From contig NZ_QJKB01000012.1 of the NCBI RefSeq assembly GCF_003201815.1, forward strand, positions 1 through 64,000: a DNA stretch of 64,000 bases. The letters are read 5' to 3'. This document shows positions 55,013 through 62,352 of this stretch, in pieces; positions within the stretch are counted from its first letter, which is position 1, and each line of letters begins with the position of its first letter. The DNA is from Undibacterium pigrum (GTDB lineage Bacteria; Pseudomonadota; Gammaproteobacteria; Burkholderiales; Burkholderiaceae_D). The notes beneath the pieces are model-generated. The model was not told where the DNA came from, ran no database searches, and saw nothing but the letters and a program-made list of their open reading frames with translations. The translations under genes were made by a program, and so were the position numbers.

Positions 55013-56157
55013 TGCCACTTGAAGACTTCAACAAGTCAGATGCGCTCTCGGTTGGGGTAGAGCTTGAATTGCAACTCGTCAACCTGTCTGACTTTGACCT
55101 GACTGCTGCCAGCCCTGATCTTTTGCACTTGCTGGCCAAGCGCCCATTCCCTGGCAATGTGACGCCAGAAATTACCCAGAGCATGATAGAAATTTGCACC
55201 GATGTGCAAACCACGCATGCGGGCATCTTGCAGCAATTGCTGGCAATACGCGACACCCTGGTACATGCTGCCGACGTGCTCAACATCGGCATCTGTGGTG
55301 GTGGCACTCACCCTTTCCAGAAATGGACAGACCGCAAGATATTTTCCAAACCACGCTTTGAACAAGTGTCTGCCCTGTATGGCTACCTGGCCAAGCAATT
55401 CACCATCTTTGGCCAGCATGTACATATAGGCTGCACTTCCGGTGATGATGCCCTGTTCCTGCTGCATGCGCTGAACCGCTATGTGCCACATTTCATTGCC
55501 CTGTCTGCTTCTTCACCCTATGTACAAGGCGGTGATACGCTGTTTAATTCTGCCCGCCTTAATTCTGTGTATGCTTTCCCCCTGTCCGGGCGTGCACCTT
55601 ATTTGCTGAGCTGGGATGAGTTTGCCCATGGCTATTTCAGCAAAATGGAAAAAACCGGTGTCGTCAAAAGCATGAAAGATTTTTACTGGGACATACGCCC
55701 CAAGCCAGAATATGGCACCATAGAATTACGCGTCTGCGATACCCCGCTAAGCGTGGAAAGAGCAGCAGCACTGGCCGCCTATCTCCAAGCCCTGTGTGCC
55801 TACCTGTTGGAAAGGCGCGAACCACCGCCAGAAGAAGACGATTACCTCGTCTATAACTACAACCGCTTTCAGGCTTGCCGCTTTGGTTTTGATGGCGTGA
55901 CCGTGCACCCCAAAACCTATGCCAACACCGTCTTGCGTGAAGATATACTGGCCAGCCTGAACAGACTAAAACCCCACGCAGCAAGCCTGGGGGCAGAAGC
56001 TGCCCTGACGCATTTGAGTGAAGTGGCACGCACCGGCAATGACGCACAATACCTGCGCCAGCAATACCAGGAAAGCGGCAGCCCGGAAGGTATGGTGCAT
56101 TCCGCCATCCACATGTTCCGAGACCGGCGGCGTCGTACCAGGTGGGTGGCGATGTGA
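55009..56157 (+). CDS. YbdK-type carboxylate-amine ligase (GCS2 family)
   Basis: A 382-residue ATP-dependent ligase of the glutamate-cysteine ligase 2 family. The N-terminal [11 protein letters not shown] and [14 protein letters not shown] provide conserved Glu/Asp metal ligands, followed by [16 protein letters not shown] and [16 protein letters not shown]. coli YbdK has weak glutamate-cysteine ligase activity; the natural substrates are unsettled. With the gamma-glutamyl hydrolase-like gene in the same likely operon, a gamma-glutamyl amide cycle is possible but is only inference. Confidence 0.88.
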   Translation: MMPLEDFNKSDALSVGVELELQLVNLSDFDLTAASPDLLHLLAKRPFPGNVTPEITQSMIEICTDVQTTHAGILQQLLAIRDTLVHAADVLNIGICGGGTHPFQKWTDRKIFSKPRFEQVSALYGYLAKQFTIFGQHVHIGCTSGDDALFLLHALNRYVPHFIALSASSPYVQGGDTLFNSARLNSVYAFPLSGRAPYLLSWDEFAHGYFSKMEKTGVVKSMKDFYWDIRPKPEYGTIELRVCDTPLSVERAAALAAYLQALCAYLLERREPPPEEDDYLVYNYNRFQACRFGFDGVTVHPKTYANTVLREDILASLNRLKPHAASLGAEAALTHLSEVARTGNDAQYLRQQYQESGSPEGMVHSAIHMFRDRRRRTRWVAM

Positions 56158-56188
56158 GTGGGCTGCATTGTTTATTCGCTCTAAAAAA

Positions 56189-57154
56189 CTAACACAGGAA
56201 TATCCCCATTTTTCCGGCGATGCAGGCATATGACCATGAAGCCTCTTCGTCCTTATTGATACTGTCCGAACCAAAACGATATAGCATCGCCAGATTGGCT
56301 GCTGCAATACCGTCTCCTGCTTCCAGTGCTTTGTTCAGATAGTGGCGCGCCATATTGTCATCGGCTTCGACACCTCTGCCGGTTTGGTAAAGCGTACCCA
56401 GGCCTGTCATGGCAGCAGGTATGCCATCCAGGGCAAGAGACTGCAGGATATCCAGCGCTGCTGCGTAATTTTTCCTGATGACCGCATATCCGGCTTCACG
56501 CAAATCGGTTTGGCATGGATGATCTGTCATGCAGGACATGACAGCGGCGCCATCAAAATGCAGCGAGTTCAGCTTTCCGTCCAGAGCATAGTAACAAGAT
56601 GTGCGGATGTGTCCCATAGAAAACCGTAGCGGTGAGACGCATTCGATAGGGCTATTCCAGCATTCTTCATGCGTAATGCCAGTATCCTTTCTATTTTCAT
56701 CTATGGGAATATAGGCACTATGACCGCAACGCAGACATGTAGGGGCCGTATTACGCTGCAGTCGCCACTGATAATGCAAAGCAAAGCTGGTATCTTCCAG
56801 TTCGAGCAGGCTGTCATAGATATCATGATTTCTTGCTTTTTTTTGGGGCAGACGTCGCAAGGCTGATGCTTTCATGTACTGGTCAATATCAGGTAAGCGC
56901 TCTATAAACGTGGCCGTATTGCAGTGCAAACACCAGCATGGCGACGTTAATAGAGGAATACTGTCCACCTCACAATAATGACGAATCCCGGTAACATCAT
57001 TCAGGGGATTATTAATGTCGGAAAACGCAGTCAGATTACTGGAATGATTGCTGTAGTAACCGTAACAATCAGGCACATCAAAATTAAACTGCTTGTCGCA
57101 TCCGGTGCATTTAAGAATACTACCAAGATAGTTGAGCATAGACGTATTCTCCAT
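56189..57154 (-). CDS. Cys-pair and Sel1-repeat protein, paralog A
   Basis: A 321-residue cytoplasmic protein. The N-terminal part has spaced cysteine pairs: CTGC (16-19), CWCLHC (about 73-78), CLRCG (about 139-142) and an EECW motif, all suggestive of zinc ribbons. The C-terminal third has Sel1-like repeats (AMTGLGTLYQTGRGVEADDNMARHYLNKALEAGDGIAAANLAMLYRFG). It is a paralog of the gene at 57317-58378, same strand, with a 162-base gap. The start may be the Met at codon 6 (57139), which has GGAG at the proper distance. No known family recognised. Confidence 0.72.
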   Translation of the reverse strand: MENTSMLNYLGSILKCTGCDKQFNFDVPDCYGYYSNHSSNLTAFSDINNPLNDVTGIRHYCEVDSIPLLTSPCWCLHCNTATFIERLPDIDQYMKASALRRLPQKKARNHDIYDSLLELEDTSFALHYQWRLQRNTAPTCLRCGHSAYIPIDENRKDTGITHEECWNSPIECVSPLRFSMGHIRTSCYYALDGKLNSLHFDGAAVMSCMTDHPCQTDLREAGYAVIRKNYAAALDILQSLALDGIPAAMTGLGTLYQTGRGVEADDNMARHYLNKALEAGDGIAAANLAMLYRFGSDSINKDEEASWSYACIAGKMGIFLC

Positions 57155-57316
57155 TGATATTACGGTTCTATTTGCGTCTTAGTGCTAATTCGCTTTGCCC
57201 ATTTAGTGCAGCAATTGGGCAAAAAAATGGACACAAGGCTGTTTGGTGCGAGTAATATTTAACGAGTACATATCCCGATTTTCATAAATCACGTCCGCGA
57301 TATCGCCCTATATTAT

Positions 57317-58378
57317 TTATCTGCGCTGTGAAAAATCCACCCCCATTTCTTTTGCCAGATGCAGATAATGCGCACTTGATTTTTCGTCCGCTGGCATGCC
57401 GGGTAGGCCGGTTTTTAAGAAATTTCCCAAATTGTAAGCAGCGATACCGTCACCAAGAGAGATGGCGCGCTTCAAGTAATCAAGTGCAAGACTACCGTCT
57501 ATGTCCATGCTGTAGCCAGTCGCTTGAATAATGCCAGCCATGCCCAATACCTGTGCATGATTTGTATCCAGTAATTCTTTTATGCAATTGATTGCGGCGT
57601 GCCCTTGTTCCCTGACCAGAGCATATGCCGCGTTTCGCAGTGCTTCCTGATTGGCAGGCATGTTGTATACATCGATGAATACCCGGTTTGAAACCCATTT
57701 CTGTATTTTAAATTCCAGGTCGACTCTGGCCAGGTACCCTTCTGTGTCGTAAGAAGCGTAGGTAATTGGTGCTATTGAACCTCCCATTATTATTCGTACG
57801 AATTCGAGAGGGCTACCCCAGCATTGTTCGTGTTCCAATTTTATGCTTGGGTCCAATCGTACGTAATTGTCCGTTCCGCAAGTGAGGCATTTGCAAGCGG
57901 TACGTCTGCGAAAGCGCAAGTTATACAATCGCTGGAATTCCAGGTCTGATAAATCCAGTAAACGGTCTGTGATACCTTTACTGGCTTCCCCATCCCAGCA
58001 TTTGCGCAATCCGGCTGCAATGTCGAACTTCCGCAAATCAGGCAGGTATTCTGCCCAGCTTGGTTTATTACATTCAAAACACCAGCATTCTTCTTTAAGT
58101 ACGCTTGGATGCAAAATGTCCAATGCCGCAAAGTAAGTCTCGAATTCTGCTATTGGAATATGATCGAGTGCAGACTTGTCTCCGCCAGGCATCCGACAGG
58201 TAGCATTGAGTTCATAGCAAAGAAAATTTTCTGGAAAATAAAAGCATTCAGAACACCCCGTGCATTTCAGATACATGGCAAGCCTCATGTCTGGAAAGGT
58301 CGGCCATTCTAATGAGCCGCTCTCAGTTTGCCTAGCCCATTTCCTGATTAAATTTGCAGCAAGCTGCAGCTTTGCCAC
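57317..58378 (-). CDS. Cys-pair and Sel1-repeat protein, paralog B
   Basis: A 353-codon frame with the same plan as paralog A: CTGC (39-42), CWCFEC, CLTCG, EQCWGSPLEFV, then Sel1-like repeats (SLALDYLKRAISLGDGIAAYNLGNFLKTGLPGMPADEKSSAHYLHLAKEMG). The GTG at 58378 has no ribosome site, whereas GAGG lies six bases before an ATG at 58276, giving a start MYLKCTGC that aligns with paralog A; the true protein may thus be about 319 residues. Function unknown; a binding or scaffold role is inferred from Sel1 repeats. Confidence 0.72.
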   Translation of the reverse strand: MAKLQLAANLIRKWARQTESGSLEWPTFPDMRLAMYLKCTGCSECFYFPENFLCYELNATCRMPGGDKSALDHIPIAEFETYFAALDILHPSVLKEECWCFECNKPSWAEYLPDLRKFDIAAGLRKCWDGEASKGITDRLLDLSDLEFQRLYNLRFRRRTACKCLTCGTDNYVRLDPSIKLEHEQCWGSPLEFVRIIMGGSIAPITYASYDTEGYLARVDLEFKIQKWVSNRVFIDVYNMPANQEALRNAAYALVREQGHAAINCIKELLDTNHAQVLGMAGIIQATGYSMDIDGSLALDYLKRAISLGDGIAAYNLGNFLKTGLPGMPADEKSSAHYLHLAKEMGVDFSQRR

Positions 58379-58468
58379 AAGAGGATGTTTTTATGCCAGA
58401 TATTGTTATTTTGAAATTTTTTAGCCATTAGAACGTAGTAAAATACGTCTGACAGCACGGAGCAAAGC

Positions 58469-58494
58469 CGGGCTGATTTAACCCCGCCAGCCCG
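58469..58494. other. Short hairpin in the gap before the HD gene
   Basis: CGGGCTG pairs with CAGCCCG around a 12-base loop within the 259-base gap between the divergent Cys-pair/Sel1 and HD genes. No other feature was seen in this gap. Confidence 0.35.
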
Positions 58495-58637
58495 TTCTGC
58501 GGCTTATCTGTTGAGCCTTATGTCAGCATGACATTCTGGTTTTTGACAAGTGTTCTCCCAATTTTTAAAAATCAGTAGTTCAGCCAGATCGCAGTAAGAA
58601 GACTGGCAAAAAGAAGCTGGACTGTGAAAGGGATAAA

Positions 58638-59198
58638 ATGAATCCATGGACCCCCGATATCTATGAAAAAGCCTGGTCGTTTTCATCGCGCCAGCATAGT
58701 GGGCAAACCTATGGCGGCAAGGTGGAAGGTGAGCGGATTGAATACATCAACCATATCGCCAGCGTCGCCATGGAAGTGATCTGGGCCTTGCAAACCAATA
58801 CCACGGCTGATGGGGCGCTGGCGGTGCAATGTGCACTCTTGCATGACACCATAGAAGATACCAGTGCCAGTTACGATTTGTTGAAGCAGGAATTTGGCCT
58901 GGCCGTGGCCGATGGGGTGCAAGCTCTTTCCAAGAATACTGCACTGCCGACCAAGGCAGAGCAAATGCGCGACAGCCTGGACCGCATACGGCAACAACCT
59001 GCTGAAATCTGGATGGTCAAGATGGCTGACCGCATCACCAACCTGTATCACCCGCCGCATTACTGGGATAATGAAAAAATTCTGGCTTATCGCGATGAAG
59101 CACAGCTCATCCATGATGAATTGCTGACTGCCGATGTTGGCCTGGCGCAGCGCTTGCAGGCAAAGATCAATGCCTATCCGCAGTTTCTGAAAAAATAA
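58638..59198 (+). CDS. HD-domain hydrolase, small (p)ppGpp-hydrolase-like
   Basis: A 186-residue HD-family protein similar in length and motifs to MESH1-type small alarmone hydrolases: HSGQTYGGK, YINHIASVAM, the metal-binding pair in ALLHDTIEDT, and KMADRITNLYHPP. No synthetase, TGS or ACT domain is present. It would cleave (p)ppGpp or a related nucleotide; the assignment is by motif only. An AAAGGGA ribosome site precedes the ATG. The promoter of the threonine-rich leader begins 12 bases after its stop. Confidence 0.8.
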   Translation: MNPWTPDIYEKAWSFSSRQHSGQTYGGKVEGERIEYINHIASVAMEVIWALQTNTTADGALAVQCALLHDTIEDTSASYDLLKQEFGLAVADGVQALSKNTALPTKAEQMRDSLDRIRQQPAEIWMVKMADRITNLYHPPHYWDNEKILAYRDEAQLIHDELLTADVGLAQRLQAKINAYPQFLKK

Positions 59199-59209
59199 AT
59201 GCCCCGTAC

Positions 59210-59238
59210 TTGACTATTGCTTTTGCAATAACTACACT
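59210..59238 (+). promoter_or_regulatory. Sigma70 promoter of the attenuator
   Basis: TTGACT (59210-59215), a 17-base spacer and TACACT (59233-59238). The spacer contains the inverted repeat ATTGC-TTTT-GCAAT (59216-59229), a possible operator. Transcription would start near 59244-59246, practically at the leader ATG. Confidence 0.7.
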
Positions 59239-59245
59239 CTCCCGC

Positions 59246-59350
59246 ATGATATTTCAATTGACCACCACGACCAGCCTCACCACCACGATTACCGTGGCTG
59301 CCGCGACTACCACGGGTAGCAGCGGGGTTGGCTGGCATATGCTTGATTGA
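59246..59350 (+). CDS. Threonine-rich leader peptide
   Basis: A 34-codon frame whose product begins MIFQLTTTTSLTTTITV and continues AAATTTGSSGVGWHMLD. Eleven of the 34 residues are threonine, ten of them in the clusters TTTT, TTT and TTT. It has no visible ribosome site and its ATG lies about where transcription should begin, so it may be read as a leaderless message. Its stop is 36 bases before the terminator stem. The composition parallels the thr operon leader peptide of enterobacteria; here the downstream gene is an isochorismatase-family hydrolase. Confidence 0.7.
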   Translation: MIFQLTTTTSLTTTITVAAATTTGSSGVGWHMLD

Positions 59351-59416
59351 GACATCACTGGTAGTGAGAAAACTACCTGATACAGCAAACCCCGCCAGCG
59401 ATGAGCGGGGTTTTTT
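59271..59416 (+). promoter_or_regulatory. Attenuator: alternative hairpins and terminator
   Basis: Segment 1, CCAGCC (59271-59276, inside the Thr codons), can pair with GGCTGG (59330-59335). Segment 2, GCGGGGTT-G-GCTG (59322-59334), can pair with CAGC-A-AACCCCGC (59383-59395), forming an antiterminator of 8+4 bp. Segment 3, AAACCCCGC (59387-59395), otherwise pairs with GCGGGGTTT (59405-59413), a terminator followed by TTT. Stalling on Thr codons would favour the antiterminator. Confidence 0.75.
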
Positions 59417-59463
59417 CTTGCCGGTACGCTGGCAATCTGACGATGAAAAAAGGAGTTATGAAG

Positions 59464-60006
59464 ATGGAGCAACAATCATATAACAAGCCTGCTGTACTGG
59501 TCATTGATATGCAGGTGGGTCTGTTCCAGGGTGGGCGCACAATCCATGCCGCTGAACAGCTGTTGGAGAACGTCAACCTTGTGCTGACCAGGGCGCATGC
59601 TGCCGGTGTACCGGTATTTGCCGTGCGCCACACAGGTCCGCAAGGCTCACCGATAGAAGCAGGCAGTGCCAACTGGCAAATCATGCCCACACTGAAAATT
59701 GATATGGAGAGGGATACCGTATTTGAAAAAACCAGACCCAGCTGCTTTGAAGGCACGGACTTACTGGCACAATTGCAGGCGAAAGGCATACAGGAACTGA
59801 TCATCACCGGCCTGAAAACCCAGTACTGCGTCGATGCCAATTGCCGCGCCGCCAGTGAGCTGGGCTTCAAGGTCATCCTGGTAGAAGATGCACATAGTTG
59901 TAATGATACAGAGTTGCTGCCTGCCGATACCATCATCGCGCATCACAATATGACTTTGCATGGCTTGTTTGCCAGCCTGATCAAGACTGAGGATTTGCGT
60001 TTCTAG
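59464..60006 (+). CDS. Isochorismatase-family cysteine hydrolase
   Basis: A 180-residue hydrolase of the isochorismatase-like superfamily. The catalytic triad is visible as D15 (VLVIDMQVGLF), K89 (VFEKTRPSCF) and C122 (TGLKTQYCVDANCRAA). Family members split amides, N-carbamoyl compounds or isochorismate; the specific substrate cannot be told. The ATG at 59464 has AGGAG eight bases before it, whereas the ATG at 59458 would have only two, so I use 59464. Expression should depend on the upstream threonine-type attenuator. Confidence 0.85.
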   Translation: MEQQSYNKPAVLVIDMQVGLFQGGRTIHAAEQLLENVNLVLTRAHAAGVPVFAVRHTGPQGSPIEAGSANWQIMPTLKIDMERDTVFEKTRPSCFEGTDLLAQLQAKGIQELIITGLKTQYCVDANCRAASELGFKVILVEDAHSCNDTELLPADTIIAHHNMTLHGLFASLIKTEDLRF

Positions 60007-60186
60007 TCCTGTCAGTCAGACTGGCGGGTGAATGTCCTGGCCAGCTTATCTTCTTTCATGGTGATTAAAAATTGCAAAAATTTTAATTGCGACTAGAATA
60101 AAATGACCTGGCCGGTTCATCAAGCCGCCAGGTCCATAACAAAATACATGGCACCGCATTTTTACATCCTGAACACGGGGGCAAGA

Positions 60187-60660
60187 ATGAAATTACTGCG
60201 TTTTTATGTTGAAGTGGGGGGAGAAGAATTTGATGCCGACAGGTTTGCCCTGGCGGCAGATGAAAAAGAACTCGATGGTGCGGTATCCCGCATCAGCAAT
60301 AACAGCAAGACACTCAAACGCTGGGGTGAGGATGCGCAGGTGACGATCAATCTGGCAGGTGCTGAACCGCCAGTCAATCAGGTCGGCAGCAGGCAATGGT
60401 GTACTGGCGTATTTGAATATGCGGCAGAAGAGCAGGCGGGGGCAAATTTGCCTGCCTGGCTGGCAGAAGAAGCGCAATTGCTGGACTTTATTGAGCAGGT
60501 CAAAAGCAAATTGCCTGCCGTGGCGAGTTTTTGCGTTGGTGAATACTTCATTTTGCTCAGACTGGTCTATGCCACGTCTGGCGCTGGCCTGCATTATTCA
60601 GAAACCCTGATGCGCCAGCTGGCAGAATGGAATGCCGGGCTGACCATAGACCATGCATAA
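60187..60660 (+). CDS. Small protein of unknown function
   Basis: A 157-residue cytoplasmic protein (MKLLRFYVEVGGEEFDADRFAL...), acidic, mixed alpha/beta, no motif recognised. The ATG at 60187 is preceded by a G-rich GGGGG stretch; the longer frame from 60103 lacks a ribosome site. It follows the isochorismatase gene by 180 bases on the same strand and could be its second cistron. Confidence 0.65.
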   Translation: MKLLRFYVEVGGEEFDADRFALAADEKELDGAVSRISNNSKTLKRWGEDAQVTINLAGAEPPVNQVGSRQWCTGVFEYAAEEQAGANLPAWLAEEAQLLDFIEQVKSKLPAVASFCVGEYFILLRLVYATSGAGLHYSETLMRQLAEWNAGLTIDHA

Positions 60661-60707
60661 AAAAACAGAAGCTTGCACATGCTGTCTGCAAATGTGCAAG
60701 CTTCTGT
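60661..60707 (-). terminator. Intrinsic terminator downstream of creD
   Basis: ACAGAAGCTTGCACAT and ATGTGCAAGCTTCTGT form a 16-bp perfect stem with an 11-base loop, followed on the minus strand by a T-run (A-run at 60661-60665 on the plus strand). It ends creD and may also slow the convergent gene. Confidence 0.85.
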
Positions 60708-60734
60708 AGCCATCAAATCAAATTGCCTGGTTCA

Positions 60735-62162
60735 TTATGCGTGATCGTAAGCGCTGTCTGTGGCAGGTTTGCCGAGGTTATACCAATCCACCTTGCGGGT
60801 TGCCAGCATGATGCCCGATAGGACCGCAAACAGCAGCAGGCTGCCCATCATCATGGCATTGTTTTCTGAATTCAATAAGCCAAACAGGATGCCGTACAAG
60901 ACGGTTAGCGCGCAGCCAAATCCAAAACCACGCTTCCAGTCACGCAACACATTCGCCAGATAAATACCTATCAATAAAATACAGGCGGCACTGGCAGTCA
61001 GGTAAGCCAGCACAAAACTGATTTTTTCCGAGAGACTGACCAGTAACAAGAAGAAAATCACCAGCGCCAGACCCACCAGGGTGTATTGCACAGGGTGGAT
61101 AGGCAGTTGCTTCAAGACCTCGAACAAAAAGAAGGCAGCAAAGGTCAGTGCCACGAACATCAAGCCATATTTGACGGCGCGGTCAGCCTGGGAATAGATG
61201 TTGACGGGTTCGATGTAAGAGACACTGAAGATATCGATAGGCGATGCCGATGAAGCGGGGCTGCCATCGTCATTCAGGTTTGTACCACTTGCTACTTTAA
61301 CTGCGTTTCCGGCATTTTCGAGTCGCGTCATTTGTTGCTGAGCATTGCTGGACAGTGAAGAGATATTCCAGTTGGCACTGACACTCTTATCTGTATTAAT
61401 CCTGCCTTTGGGTGATGGCAAGAAGCGGCCACCGTATTGCACATGCGGCCAGTTTGATGCCAGTGTCACCTGGTTATTTTTTGCCAGGGGCGCAAAGCTC
61501 AGTTTTTCTATGCCATCCACATCCAAATCTATCTTGAATTTAACTTGCTTTGCGCTAGCCAGGTTGACACCATCCAGCTTCGCATGGATACCGCGCTGAA
61601 AAGAACTGAGTTTGCTGCCTTGCTTGAACTCTATACTTTGCTCATCCCATTTGAGTTTAGGGAAGTTTTGCAAACCACGGGTATCACTGAGCCCCATGGA
61701 AATATAGGGTGTTTCCGTCATGGTGATGATGGCCTTGGGATTGTCCTTCTGCACCATGCCAGACAATTCTGGCAACATGAAGTCACCTGTTATTTTATGG
61801 TGCCCGGTATACACCAGCACTTTATGGATGCCGCGATATCGCTGGTCAGTATCGATATTACCTATGACCTGCATTTCGTTCGGGTAGATGTAGTGCTTTT
61901 TATTGGCAGACAACTGACGGCGCACGGTTTTATTGAGCGTTGCATCAAAACTCTCATCTTCCCAGGATTCGGTATAAGGCACGACCAGCACAGGGCCAAC
62001 GATGACCTGCTCACTGACAGAGTCCGCTGTAATACTGCGCACTGCCTCATCACGGTAACGCATACGCTCCCAGATCGTGGCTTGTATCATGCCTAGGGGC
62101 ACGTACAGCAAAATGGCCAGCAGGCCGACGATGGCGATTTTGAATAACAGACTTCTTTGCAT
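60735..62162 (-). CDS. creD: Inner-membrane protein CreD
   Basis: A 475-residue membrane protein: one N-terminal helix (about 7-27), a long periplasmic region (about 30-325) and a cluster of about five C-terminal helices (330-460, with PVQYTLVGLALVIFFLLLVSLSEKISF). This topology and the segments RRQLSANKKHYIYPNEM and ISMGLSDTRGLQ match CreD of the creBCD operon. Role: envelope/antibiotic response, molecular function unknown. Separated from creC by 189 bases containing a structured repeat. Confidence 0.92.
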   Translation of the reverse strand: MQRSLLFKIAIVGLLAILLYVPLGMIQATIWERMRYRDEAVRSITADSVSEQVIVGPVLVVPYTESWEDESFDATLNKTVRRQLSANKKHYIYPNEMQVIGNIDTDQRYRGIHKVLVYTGHHKITGDFMLPELSGMVQKDNPKAIITMTETPYISMGLSDTRGLQNFPKLKWDEQSIEFKQGSKLSSFQRGIHAKLDGVNLASAKQVKFKIDLDVDGIEKLSFAPLAKNNQVTLASNWPHVQYGGRFLPSPKGRINTDKSVSANWNISSLSSNAQQQMTRLENAGNAVKVASGTNLNDDGSPASSASPIDIFSVSYIEPVNIYSQADRAVKYGLMFVALTFAAFFLFEVLKQLPIHPVQYTLVGLALVIFFLLLVSLSEKISFVLAYLTASAACILLIGIYLANVLRDWKRGFGFGCALTVLYGILFGLLNSENNAMMMGSLLLFAVLSGIMLATRKVDWYNLGKPATDSAYDHA

Positions 62163-62267
62163 GACAGGCTCCGGTAATGGTGTAGCTTGTAATGTAAAAA
62201 AGTAATGTGCGGGGATGATGTGGTTTGTGTGAAGTGGGGTGGTGTTTTTTTAAGCCGCCATTCCACT

Positions 62268-62352
62268 GCGCAGCTTGCAAGCTGCTTAGAGATTGATGGC
62301 GCAAAGCATGCTTTGCGAATTCCCATCAATCTCCCCTTGAAGGGGAAGGAGT
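62268..62352 (+). repeat. Structured intergenic repeat, copy 2
   Basis: In order: GCAGCTTGCAAGCTGC palindrome, AGATTGATGG...CCATCAATCT arms enclosing the palindrome GCAAAGCATGCTTTGC, and CCCCTTGAAGGGG. It has the same layout as copy 1 (493-574), and the differing arms still pair. It lies between creC and creD and touches the creC stop codon. Confidence 0.6.

Noticed and set aside
54251-55018. 255-codon minus-strand frame
   Set aside because: Antisense to the antiporter gene; Gln/His-rich product typical of reverse-read membrane protein codons.
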